A DNA stretch of 64,000 nucleotides from Nymphaea colorata (lineage: Eukaryota; Streptophyta; Magnoliopsida; Nymphaeales; Nymphaeaceae), in assembly GCF_008831285.2 (NCBI RefSeq), contig NC_045151.1, positions 10,964,571 to 11,028,570 on the forward strand, in the 5' to 3' direction. Shown here piece after piece: positions 1 to 12,517 of this stretch; position 1 is the stretch's first letter, and each line of letters begins with the position of its first letter. A program made the translations under genes and the position numbers. The notes beneath the pieces were generated by a model. The model was not told the origin of the DNA. It saw nothing but the letters and a program-made list of their open reading frames with translations, and made no database searches.

Positions 1-1213
1 CATACGAGGAAGAACATAAATTGAATTTATAATAGTTCATCACAAAAATATAAGAATTAAAATTAGCCAGCTACTGTACGTGACCGCATTTTTTTCTTCT
101 CAATTTTGTGTCGTTAAAAACCATCGCAAAAAAGGTATATTAGCGACGGCAGTTGCTTGACTTTCATTTTTTGCGATGGAATGCACCTTGTGTGATGGTT
201 TTTGAAATTACTTGTGAGGCCATAATAAGTTTCTTTTGCAAATTGGAATTGCTATGGTTTCTTCAACTACTAGTCTTCATGGTTGGCATTAAGAGAGCGG
301 GAGCCAGACACTTCTTGATAAGAACTAACATTTAGATGTCGTGTTTGTACCACGAAATTGAAAAAATTAAGTACAATGTGCTAGATTATAAAATAAAAAA
401 AGTATAAGCCCAAGTAACCATGATAAAATATCTGAGAAAGATCACTTGGATTCATAAAAGGGGAGTCTGAATTTCTGTATAACCTAGTTTTGTCTCGAAA
501 ATGCCATTTCTTCGTTCGTCTCGGATCCACCCGCGATGGCATTTAATTTGCTCCTAAATATATGTTATATTCAATTTCTCTTGTTCCTTAAATAAGATTT
601 TTTAAAAATAGAATTATACAAGCTGAGCTACTAATAGATCGATACTCCATATTGGTGAGCAAAATAATATAATACCATTTACTAGATCGCTCCTTATAAA
701 AAAATTTAGGTTTCTGTTTCTTTTTTTGGTCGCGGCTTGGTCTCCAACCATTTTTTTTCTTTCTTTCGAGACTCGAAATATTTCGTGCTGGTAATTGGTA
801 AACAAGACAAACATGCGGAAAATGAGGGATCTCAACCTTATTCCCCATTTAGTTTCGACGTGACTTATTTGAACTCAAATGTTGGAATTAGAATAAAACC
901 TTCAAGTGACGTTCAAGATTTTGTCTTGCTTTGGATTTTGGTGGATTTACTCAACATTCTTGAACAATTTACTTAGATGTTGTGCTTGTACCGTTTAAAA
1001 CCTAATGAAACAACATGTTAAAGCGTGAAAACAACACAACAATGAAACTTTGAACCAAAGCAGCCTGAGTGCCTTATTTCTTACTGGTTGTATCAGTATC
1101 TCTAACCTCACTGGAACTGCACTTTTAATACGCATTTCAAGGTCCGAAACCACATAATAATTGTAGAAACGAATCGGGTACTAACATCCGACCCGCATTC
1201 AGGCACTCTGCCC
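1..1213. other. Intergenic DNA upstream of the SAC3-family gene
   Basis: AT-rich sequence with no supported gene; the short open frames here have no recognisable domains. A 13-bp perfect inverted repeat (CCATCGCAAAAAA at 121-133 and its complement at 167-179) close to a GCGACGG motif resembles the sub-terminal repeats of plant CACTA-type elements. Only this small part is visible, so it may be the edge of an element lying mostly outside the window. Confidence 0.4.
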
Positions 1214-1221
1214 TATAAGTA
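1214..1221 (+). promoter_or_regulatory. Putative TATA box of the SAC3-family gene
   Basis: TATAAGTA lies about 30 bp before a GA-rich, gene-leader-like stretch (about 1245-1355). That stretch ends at a good splice donor (CGCA/GTAAGT). Position and spacing suit a class II core promoter. No transcript evidence is available here. Confidence 0.45.
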
Positions 1222-1244
1222 TGGGCGTGGTCATTGTCTTCCGT

Positions 1245-1355
1245 TCTTTGTTGTCGTAGAGAGGGGGAGGGAGAACGAGCTTTCACTTCGTTCAAAGGCG
1301 AGCGGGCGAGGGAGAGATAATTTTAGCTGCTTAATCGTTCGCTTTATCCGTCGCA
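1245..1355 (+). other. Putative 5' UTR exon of the SAC3-family gene
   Basis: A GA-rich segment follows the TATA-like motif and ends at the donor GTAAGT (1356). The next convincing acceptor before the coding region is the CCTTTTGCAG ending at 5920, which gives a 4.57-kb 5' UTR intron. The transcription start is inferred from TATA spacing only. Confidence 0.4.
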
Positions 1356-4300
1356 GTAAGTTGTGCGTCTTCCCTCTTTCTTTTCTTCGTTTCTTCTTTG
1401 CTTCGTTCTTATGTGATTTCGTTTTCTCCTTTCCGATCTGCTGGTCATTCTGCTCTACGGCATCTGGATTGCTACTGTTCTCTTTGAATTTGGCGCCTTT
1501 TTCTGATCATTGGGGAAGGTTTTTGGGTTTTCTCCTCTGGGGTTTGTGACAGATTGCTGACAGCCATTGCTTCACTGCCGCTTGGAGGCCTTAGGGTTCT
1601 TCTTTGGAGGTTGGGGTGAATACCCGAATAATCTTGGGATGGTACTTAACCGGAAGTTCATAAGGTACAATCGATTCGCAAGCTGCTTTCCTTCTTCAAT
1701 GATTTTATTGTCCCTGATTCTTCATCTTCTTATTGTGTTCACAGCAACATCATTTCAGTTTTCCAATTTTGCGTGTTCTGTGATTACAAGATGACCTTAC
1801 GCCTGTTCCCGTGAGTGTTTAGAAATAATAATGTCGCTCCAGGTTTAGTATCTGTCCTTCCAAAGTGAAATACCAGTGGCTCTATGGCCTAGGATAACAA
1901 TGTCTAAAGCACATCCAGATAAAATATGTAAGCTAAATAGTTGCGTTTCAAACGTAATAGTCTAATTATCAGTGTAATTTAAGTTTAGTGTTAATAAACT
2001 GATTGTTTGGTTTTGATGATGTAATCAATTTTAGTAAGGAGGCGAGAATGACTAAAACTCATATCGTGAACACGATTATGAATATCCGTACGGGAATACT
2101 TGGAGATAGCTGCCGAACATGTATCAGTTCCCAACTGTCATAGACCAAACTGGAAAGTCAATAAGAAGTGATAAATCAAGTTCTTTTATTCTGTCAGCCT
2201 GGTGCCTTTGTATCTTTACCAGCAAATAGGTCAAAGCACTTTGGGCCTTTACATTTTCGGTTTACTGTATGTGTCAGTACTCTTTGTAACTGTACCATTA
2301 GGGTTTCTCTCTTTGTAATTCAAAATACTTTAAGCAATTCATCTTAGTAGATCCCTTTATTTTATCTAATGTTTTTGTCATCTGAGGGTGTGTATTGATG
2401 ATCTCAAGCCTCAAATCTTAGGAAGTTAGGATCTGATGTGGGAGCGTCTTGTTGCTGTGTGGCACCAAAATCAGAAATTCTGTGAAATATTATGTTGAAA
2501 TTCAAAGGTAGCTACAATTTCATCTCTCTTTTTTGTGAGATATGCAGCTGGAAGTGGCTTCAGTTAACATGCATGTTTTTTACCAAATCAAGTTTTCTTC
2601 AATGTGTCATCTAAACACTACTGTAGTAGTGATAGGCTGATAGCAATGAAGATAAAAAGTTTAACTTAACTTTAAAACATTAGACAAAAATAACGTGAAA
2701 ATAACACCAAAAAGTTGTGATAAAACTGTGAAAATATGCGTTAAATTCATTTTAACATTTTTTTTTCCAAAACATGTTTTTCCAGTTTTTTTGTCTCAAT
2801 CATCTTTAACATGAATATCGTGCATTTTGCAAAAAAGCCACGATATTTGGATGCTGGTTCAGAGGACAAGAATGCCTCTAACACCAGATCATCTTAGATT
2901 TTTGGATTATAAATCTGGTCTACATGGAAAAACGATGACATCTTTTGATGTTTGGAGTTCATCCATGCAATAAAACAGAAAAAAAAATTCTTAAAAGTTA
3001 ATCTGCTAGTTTTGGGCATCTAGATTTTAGATACAGCCAACCTCAATGTATAGCTTCAGTTATGGGTTGGGTGTCTATAAGCTTACAATGCTAGAAAGGA
3101 AGACTAAACGGTACTCTCTTTGCTTGAAAAGAAAAAAATAAAACTTGTTAACAATTGAAAGTGAAAGAAAGGTTATAGGAAACTTTGTATGAAGTACTAT
3201 ACAATGCCTGATGCGTGCTTATCTGTGTTTGAATTAGTTATGAAGCACCATATGTATTTGTATCATGCTTTTCTATTTGATTTGGTCAGTGTTTATCTAA
3301 AAAAAACGTGTTCTCTAATAGTTGGAATCTACTTAAGAAATCAAGTCCCTTGAACCCATTCATTAGGAGGGGTCCTTCGCATACTAAAGGAAAGTTGTGA
3401 TTGGGAGTGATTGAGTTGCTAGTCCTCACAATGGGAAATAATTTGTTCAAGCATTTTTCCACAAAGTGGCTTGCTGACCATGTTTCAGGCACAGGGAGGC
3501 TAGATTCTTTTTCAGGATGTTCTAGACCTCCTGAAGTGGGAGATGCCAAATTCTACTTTGTAAGTAAAGCAATTGTTTGAATATCATTCTTCAGTTGTCT
3601 TTGAAACTCTGCTGCTCAAACACAAGGTATTGCTCTTTCATAAGGATGTGCTAATCTAGTTTTGTCAACAGTGGTATGCTTTCCTTGAAGGCATATCCAT
3701 TGTTATAAAAATCTTTACCTTCATCATGAAGTTAGGCTGTTGATGAAAATGAGGGGAGAAGGGGTTGGGGGTGGATTTTTTTTTTTACATTAGCTCTTAT
3801 TAGGCTTCTTTGTCAAGTCACATGGGTATGGAGTGCGGTTTGTACCATTGCCACAAATATCGTTCTCGGCAAAATATCGGCGAGGTTTTTCTTGGGTTCT
3901 TTTTGGTGAAGCTATTTTTCTTGGAAAAATCTCTGGAAAATCTTGGTAGTTTTCTAAAAAATATAAAAAATTCACGTCACACCTTGAAAAAAAAAAAACA
4001 GAACTTGAAGTCTATTATGGAATTAGGCATAAAGCTTACGGCTCCTTTATTAAATAGTTAAAAGGTAGGACGAGGTGGGAGTGAAAGGAAATCTACAAAG
4101 AAGATTTATAAAAAAAAAAAAAACCTAGAAAAAATAAAACCTACCGCAATTTGTTTCTGCCCAAGTTCACTAAAGAGCAGCAGCACCCAATCATGGAAAA
4201 AGAGGGCTTGGAAACCCTCATCCTCTTTTCTCTTTTCCATCTTTGCCATTAAAAAAGAAGAAAAGAGTTCAAAACTGCCCTTTCGAAACTTTTTCTTTAC

Positions 4301-5920
4301 AAAAACTACCTCTAATGGAGCATGTGCAGGTTAAAGTTTTAAAAGTTTTCAAAAAATACCAAGAATGCCTTTGCTTGACCGCAGGTTTAAACAACGACCA
4401 AAAAAACAATAAAATAAAAACACGATATATATTTTTGGCAATATTTTGAAAATATTGCAGTATGTTGCTGTTGTTGTTTTTATCATAAATATTGCGATGT
4501 TTTCGAATATATCACAATATTTGTGGCTATACTTTGAGCTTTGAACATTGGAAGTTTAAAAAATGTGGATGTGGGGTACGGCGGGGTCCATGAAATTATA
4601 GCAAAACAATTCATTGATTCATACATATTTTATCAAAGAACATAGTTTAATAGTTCATACATATAATCCCATTAAATTAATGTTAAAAACAATGGCAAAA
4701 TAAAGTGAAAGGTTGAGCCTTCCAATTAAAGTTTTAAATTGAACTGGGTCTGACAGACTGGATCCAAAAGGTGCCTAAATGGTTTAGCATGCCCCTATTA
4801 AAACTGCCTTACCAACACGGGCATGCCAGCTATTCCCACATACCCATGTCACATAGTTTCCTCGTCAAAGCTATTAGCATCATTTTCCACTTGAACAAGC
4901 TCTTCATGTTATATGCTGTTTCCTTGTTCAAAATGTCATGTTTTTCAACTTTGTATTGCATTTAAGCCTTTATTATAGTTATAGAAAACATGTGAAACAC
5001 ATTTGATGACATGTGAGCCTGAAAGAGGAAGCATTTGTTTGTGTTAGTTCATATTATAGTAACATATGTTTGTGCTCCTTTGGATATATGAAGTAAACAC
5101 TTTCCTTTGTATATTTGCTCTTATGGTCTTGTGGTAGGAGCCCCTTCAAGGTATCTGTTTTTGAATAGATGTAATCTTTTTGGAGACTTTTCTGTTCAGA
5201 AGACAGATGGAAATTGTACTTTCTGTTTTCTAAAATAGAAAAACAAATTACATAATGAAGATATGCAGTAGAACTCATTAATTTGTTTTTTGGGAAAAGG
5301 TTAAAGAAAGTGAAGTGATGCTCTTTTGTGATATTTCTCAAAAATTTCGATTTGAAATTTGTGACTTTATCACTGCATATCTGATGTATAGTTCTAAATG
5401 ATTTCCAGTTTTAGGTAAAATATAATAACTTTTCATTGGATAAACAAATGTTGTAGATATACATATTTGGCACCGTATGGGTTTGATCACTTATATACGG
5501 CATATTTGCATGTCACCTTATTATTTTGATTTATTTGAATCACAAAATAATTTAAATTGATTTTAGAAAATGAAAAAAAGAATATGAACCTGCAATCTGC
5601 CTGCATCATACTGGCAAGGGGCTAGTATGGAACAATATTAATAACACTGGGATAAACACAATCTTTTACATGTTAATGCTTGGACTGTCTTCAAACTTCA
5701 GTGAATTCCATTGGAAAAATTGATGGAATACCTAGTACTACCGTAGTTCATGGTGGCCTTGAGAATAGTTACTGATGTTCTTAAGTTTTGGCATTGTGGT
5801 ATATGATATTGTTCTGTTCCAGCCTTAAGAAATGTTTTCTGTTCTGATGGGTTTTTATTTCCTTATGGGGGCCACTATGATTTGATTTGCAAATATTGGT
5901 TTTGGGGTTCCCTTTTGCAG
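1356..5920 (+). other. Long 5' UTR intron of the SAC3-family gene
   Basis: T-rich DNA without a supported gene. It contains a motif-rich repeat segment near 2640-2870, a stub of the GTAC-rich MITE family near 3815-3845 (AGTCACATGGGTATGG) and a possible inverted-repeat element at 3850-4527. A short in-frame stretch at 5704-5763 reads like a possible N-terminal piece (...VVHGGLENSY) but runs into a stop without a good donor, so I did not add it to the gene model. Confidence 0.4.
3850..4527. mobile_element. Possible MITE with 11-bp terminal inverted repeats
   Basis: GCCACAAATAT at 3850-3860 is the exact reverse complement of 4517-4527. The interior carries several ATATCG/CGATAT-like motifs and a GCTATTTTTCTTGGAAAAATC segment similar to one at about 25945-25965, which suggests a dispersed family. 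No target-site duplication is visible. Confidence 0.3.
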
Positions 5921-5924
5921 TATC

Positions 5925-5969
5925 ATGTGGTTGTTAAGGGCAATAAAGGTTGTCGGATTCGCAAGGTAG
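5925..5969 (+). promoter_or_regulatory. Possible upstream ORF in the SAC3A leader
   Basis: If the acceptor at 5920 is used, the first ATG in the exon (5925) opens a 14-codon frame (MWLLRAIKVVGFAR) that stops at 5967-5969. This is 25 bp before the main ATG at 5995 and in a different frame. It could lower translation from the main start. It is irrelevant if the true start lies in an upstream exon. Confidence 0.3.
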
Positions 5970-5994
5970 ACCAACTAAGTCACAAGTCAGACAC

Positions 5995-8900
5995 ATGGCT
6001 GCATCTTACAATTTTGTCAACAAAACCGATACTGAATCAACTGTAGGAAGTCTACCATCAATCTCTGGCTACAATCATGACCAGCTGACAGAGTCAGCTG
6101 CCTCCAGGGACCATCATGATGGTTCCAGTGCTACATGCAACACATCAACCTCAAGTTTGACTTCAGCAAATGAATCACATAATTATGCTAATTATGGCTA
6201 CTATCCAAATTCCACATATTCCTATGGTTATGGCAACACAGGCTATGAGAATTATTACTATCCTTATCAGCAGCAAGGAAATAATTCTTATTCTCAGCGA
6301 GTGGGAACATACCAAACAGGTTCATATCAGCCTCTTAACTCATTTCCGAATGCAAACACTTCTGTGGGGCCATCAAGTTACTCAGGCACTTACTACGATC
6401 CTGGTGTTTATCAGACCACTGGAGAATGTCAAAGTGGTGGCTACAGTAGTCAGAATAGCTTGTGGAGCACGGGGACTTATGGAAATTACCCTTATCCAAG
6501 CTATGTGACACCAGACTCTAATGGCACTCATACTTCTAATAGTAGTGGTGTGAGTCAGCCTCACTATCCACAGAATGCATGGCCAACAAATTATTACACT
6601 CAAACCGTACCTGAAGTTAGCTGTGCACCTGGTACTGAAAGCACAGCAGTTACTGCTGCACCTCCCTTGAGTTCAATTCCAGGTGCAGGTGGGTATGCAG
6701 GCACCAACACTCAGCCCCCACCACCTGGAACTACTATATCATGGAAATCTGAATCCAACTTCTCTGGTGCATCTGTGCAGGTTTGTGAACTCTTCTAAAT
6801 TTGTAATTGGCTGCATAAAAAGAAAGTAATGCATTACTGCTGTTTTTGCCTTGTCCTCGTTCATTTTCTCTTTCTTCTTAGGAGCATTATTATGGGTAGT
6901 CATAAAGGATAATGCACTTAGGCTTCTGTTAAATTTCATTGTTATTCTTGTTGCCATCAATAATATTTTTCATTCTCTTGTGAATTATTTGATCTTTTAC
7001 ATTCTCTTGCCTTGTATTTTTTTTTGGGGGCATCTTGCATTTTAATTTTGGAGTAATCACCTTCATTTCCTATTTTAGTTTTCCTGTAAGGTTCAGTTCT
7101 TCTTTGTGTTTTTGATTTTGTGCATGTAGTAATAGCTTTTTGTTTCAAACCTGAAATTTGTTGTTGGACTTTCTTGATGGATGAATAACAAGTAGTGAGA
7201 AGATATCCGATTTTGTAAAATTTCCTTCTTCCATAGGTCGGTTCAGTTCTTCTTTTGTGTTTTTGTTTTTTATAATGTGCATGTAGTAATGGCTTTTTGT
7301 TTCAAACCCAAAATTCATTGTTGGACTTTCCTGATCGATGAATAACAAGTAGTGAGAAGATATCTAATTTTGTAAATTTGGTTCTTCCCAAGTCACATGG
7401 GTACTTCAATAAGGTCCACGTACCTGCGTTGCCGTACCCGTACATAAAGTGGGTACTTGGATACACTTTGCATACTTTTTAGCTTTTAGCTCGAAGCTGT
7501 TTCAAACTATCTAATATTGTTTGGTTCAATTGTTTCTAACTCAGTTTTCATTCTGTTTTTAGAGGTATTGTTCATTAACATGCAATGTTTTTATTTGTGT
7601 CACTGTTTATTAAAATGTTGCTTTCATTTTGATTTTTTGTGCTACTTTGCACACACACACACACACACACATATATGTCCTGCTGTATCCCCATACCCAC
7701 ATTTGTAGATTTTCCATGTCTGTACCCATACCCAAATCGTACCCTTATCCATGTAACTTAGAGCTCAAGATTGTCGACATTGCTGAATCTTGGAGCCCGG
7801 ATGAATTTGGCCTAAGGGGTTAACAACACTAACATGGTCTATACTCTATAACAATTGGCAGCTGCCGAGGATTGGATTGTTGCCAGTTGCCGTCAGGTTG
7901 TATTGGAGTTGTCTGGTCACTAGGAGAGGGGCAGCTCAGGGTCACTTGCGCTCTCATGATTGAACCTTGAAGTGCCTTGCTGCCATAGGATTGAGGACCT
8001 TGAGTGGCAGAATCCTTCGAAGTGTGCATGGGTGCGAGTAGGGTTACCAGGATTTCATGAATGGAATTAAGATGTGTAAACAACACTGAGTTGCATTCAC
8101 AATGTCCAAAAGATTAAAATGCTTACGCCTCGATATACACAAGGAGATGCGGTGGACAAGCCAGACTGGTGGCCCCTTGTTGCCTAACTTGCCATTGGCT
8201 GGGTGAAACCCAATTTAGTTGAGCTGGAAATGACTGATTGTGGCAGTTGTATATTAAACTTGAGTTTTATTTTGATCGAAAACTAATCTAGTATGGGAAG
8301 ACATTCAAGTGGCATTTTCAATTAAAAAAGAACCTTGTAAGTTGGGATAGACACATGAAAACTTTATGACTTTGGGTGGGCTAATGTGTGTGTGTCTGTA
8401 TCAAATGTCAGCATTTTTTACTAGAAAAATAAAAATGTGGAAAATAAAAGGAAACAAAAATATGAAAAAGTTGCACTATTTTGAAAAGCATACCAAGATG
8501 AAAAAAATGCGTTTCTAATGGTTTCTTTAGCATATTGTTAAACATTTTGATTTTGAACAACGGTTTTGTAAGAAAATAAAAAAGAAAACAATGTTCATAT
8601 TTTCAGTATAATTTTAATTTTTTTGGATTCCCTAGATTTTCTCCATGGAAACAAACTCACCAAGGAAAAGCTCGCTGATTAAACTTGACAACACTATTGT
8701 GGCAATGATATACCTTTCGACACTCAAAATATATACAATACACTATGAAGCATAAGAAACAATATATAGAGCTTCACATTTTAGAGCAAAGAAAAAATAT
8801 ATATACTTAGAGGGTACACAGCACTAAGAAACAAAAAAAGTGTACAAAATTTGAGCTTCATGTGTGAGATTGTGAACAAGTATATATATATATATACACT

Positions 8901-9044
8901 ATAAAGAGCTTCACAGTTTAATGGGAGTGGGAGAATATCTGCATCTCAGTGCTCTTCTGTAACTTATTTCCCTAGGGATCCCTCAAGAAAAAATTGCCAC
9001 AGGGAGGGAGGGGGAATACCTGTAGCTTAGTGCTTTCCTGCATC

Positions 9045-9098
<54 letters not shown>

Positions 9099-12000
9099 AA
9101 ACAGTAGTTGGAGATAAAGATTTAAATAAAAGGGATGAATTCCTATCTAAAATGATGTCTATCAAGAGATCACACTTGATATTTTAGATGGTCATCCTTT
9201 TTTGGAAGGGTCGATGTAATATGTAATCATGTAGCGAGTCAGCAACTAGTTGGTGGTTAGTTGACCAAGTTGGTTGACTAATCCCTCAAATGGTCCCAGC
9301 CAACTTGGAGGTAGGGACTATTTGGCTGACTGGTGCCTTAGTTGGATCCGGCAACTAGTCAGGCTAACTAGCCTAAGCTTGATACCATAGGATAAGGGTA
9401 TATAAGCCCCTAAACGTTTCTCAAAGTCTTCAATATAAGATTATTTCTCATGTCTTCACCAGCATATAGGCGCATCTTCCAGTTTGATTCTGGTACCTTC
9501 TGCATTTTTCTTGAGAAAAAACATGTATATACACACAAGTTTGTTCAAGATTCGAGAAATGGTTTCTTAATTTCATTTATTTATAAGGAAATTTCGATAG
9601 TATGCAGTAATTCCCTTTTATGGCTGATGCATGAGTGTACAAGGCATTGTATGCTGCATGATACAACCCTGGTTTGCAATTATTCTTTGTATTTGACGTT
9701 GTCTGCCTGAGATAATGTTTTTTGCTTGAGCCTTACCTGTTGCCTGTCTTTTTGGGCTAGGTGCACATCACTAGTATCTTGCTTTGTAGGTAGTATAAGT
9801 TGATGCTCTTCTGTCCTGTTCCAGGAAAATCCTGCGGTGGGTGGGAATCATTCTGAAAGTTGGAGGCATGAAGCTATCAGTTACCAAAATCAGTTCCATG
9901 CCAATGCACCTTTGTACTTTCATAGGCCTGCTGAATCAAATCAGATTCATTATGATGGTCAAGATCAGCATAAGGCTGCCTGTGCTCCAGTACCAACTTC
10001 ACAGCATACTCCTTTACAGGAGACTGCACAGGGCCTCCTTTCACCAATACAAACAACTCCTGCAGTGGATACACGGCGGGCAAGCAAACTCCAGATTCCT
10101 ACAAATCCAAGAATCACTTCATTTTCCTTAGGCATGCCGAAATCTGAGAAGGAAACTATGACATCAGATTCGGCAACAAGGCCTGCCTATGTCAGTGTTT
10201 CATTGCCAAAGAATAGCATTGTTACACCAACACATGATGCTACAGATGCAGCACTGAAGGTCTGAATCATATATGGTTTGATTGTCGTTGTGTTGCCACT
10301 TGCCAGATGAAAAAATATTTTTCCATACATTGCAAAATCAAATATTCTGAGTGATTAATGTTAAAATTTGGAAGTTAGGGTTTCTTTTTCCTTTTTGATA
10401 AGCTTCTTTTTTTGTGTTTCTGATGACTGCAATTCTCTCTTTTGCCTTGATACAGCCTGCAACCTTTCCCCCTTCTCTTTGCTCATATGTTGAGAGGGCT
10501 TTGGCTCGTTGTAGGGATGATTCACATAAATTAGCCAGCCAAGAAATAATGAAGGAGGTTGGTAGATCCCAACTTGAATCTGCCTTTCTTTCTTTCTCAC
10601 TCTTTGGTATTGTGCGTGTGTAATGTGCATAAAGTTCGAATCTCTCATAACCTTATACTTAGATTGGCATTCCCTGCTAGGCCCTTCCTAGTCCAATTTG
10701 GAACCTAAAAAACTCGGCATTAATGGCTTTCGAGGGATATTTTTGTCTATATTAATTGTTTTAAAAAAATATTAAAAAATTGGAAACAGGAGAGTTAGTG
10801 AATAGGTTGTTCATGAATAGATTGGTCAGCCTGGGCATTTCTAAGAATCTAGGTTGCGTGGATAGTGGCAAAACTTGAGTGGGATGGTTATGCATTGAGT
10901 GATTGTTGCAGTCGTATGTCTTTGTCATGTAGCTTTTTATGGATAGTTCTGATCTCATTTCATGTTTCTGAGTGAATTTGGGTGTTGATATGATCATTAA
11001 TGAGCAAAAGGAATTTGATTTTCTTGGGTTGCTAACTGGGGCAAAAGAAAGTACCTTTACTTCTGCATGTTCTTGTTGTAGCCTGGACCTGCTTCTTGCA
11101 CTTTCTTTGAGTAGGTTGGAATTTTGATAGTTAAGTACCACTTCTCTTAGGGTTTCATTTTTCCCAATTTTCCTTTTTTGTTTTTGCAGATGATCACAAA
11201 AGCTTCAGCTGATGGAACTCTTTTTACAAGGAACTGGGATCTGGAACCACTTTTTTCTCTTCCAAATGTAACAAACGTCACAGAAAAGGAGTAAGAAGTG
11301 TTTCTTTCTTTTTTCCTTTTCTCCTTCTTAAGATCTCAAATGTGTCCTGGAGTGGCTTTCTTTTCTTAGAACAGGGTCAAGAGCTTCTAGAGCTGTTCCT
11401 TTGCCATCAGTTGGCTTGTTTCGATGGTATGGAGGCAAGACTTTGTTGTTATGTTTTGAGAACTGGCTCGTGTGAAGAACATACATATTTCTGAGAGGGT
11501 GATAGTTTTTGATGATAAGGTTCATATAGGCAAAATTCTAAAAGTTGAGAATGTTTATTATATTAATGATGAAGTTCATGTTGGCGCAAGTTGTTGAAGT
11601 TGAGAATTTTTATTGGTCTAGGTGTCCACCAATGGTTTGGACCAGAAAATTTTCCTTTATTGTCTTCCATTTGGTATATTTAGTCAAAGCCTTGAATTGA
11701 ATGTTCTTCCCACATTAATGTAATCTAAAATACAGAAAAATAAGAAAGGCATGTATTTCATGAGGATGTACAAGAACCACAAATAAATAATATAACAAAC
11801 AGCAATATGGTATTCTGGTGCTTCTGTAACAGTTTCTTCTCTAATAATACGCATGACACTATATTTGTATGTATTTTAGTGCGTTCTGACATTTTGGGTT
11901 CATTTAAGGTTGCCCTTTATTGTCCATCATGTCACCTTAGTAACATATGTAGCTCTCTATTGATGAATATTGAGTCAAAATTAGAGAAAATTGTACACTT

Positions 12001-12454
12001 TAACCTTATTATGATGTAGTAAACAATGAATAGGAAAATTTGAAATTGTAGTTGTAAATTTCAGTGGAGGTAGGGTCTGGTTTGCTAAAAACCTGCATTT
12101 TTGGCTGTCTGGATACCAAAACTAAGGCACCTATTTTTGGCTAATAGAAAAAGGTAAAATATAAAATTTTCTTTGACAAGCCATTGTGAGGAGATATTTG
12201 GATTCAAAAACAAAAAATAAAGGGTTGGGAAATTTGCTGAAATTGGAAAATTGATAGTTGGTCAAGTGATTTCATGGGAACCTAAATAAGTTGAGCAGTC
12301 AGCCAACAAGGGCACCCCATTATGCTGTTGCTTGGTTGAGAAGTAGTTAGAATGAAAAATTTAGAAGAAAAACTGATAGGCAAACTAAGTGGATCTAATT
12401 TTCTGAATATGGTGACGTTGGATGATACTGTTGTTCCTTTGTTAATCTTTCTCG

Positions 12455-12517
<63 letters not shown>

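Larger units (their letters stand above)
6781..9824 (+). other. SAC3A intron between the first and second coding exons
   Basis: A 3.0-kb intron. It holds a direct duplication (7091-7389), a GTAC-rich MITE-like segment (about 7390-7760) with a CA microsatellite, a GA microsatellite (9051-9093) and a possible solo LTR (9215-9461). I see no coding sequence. Confidence 0.6.
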
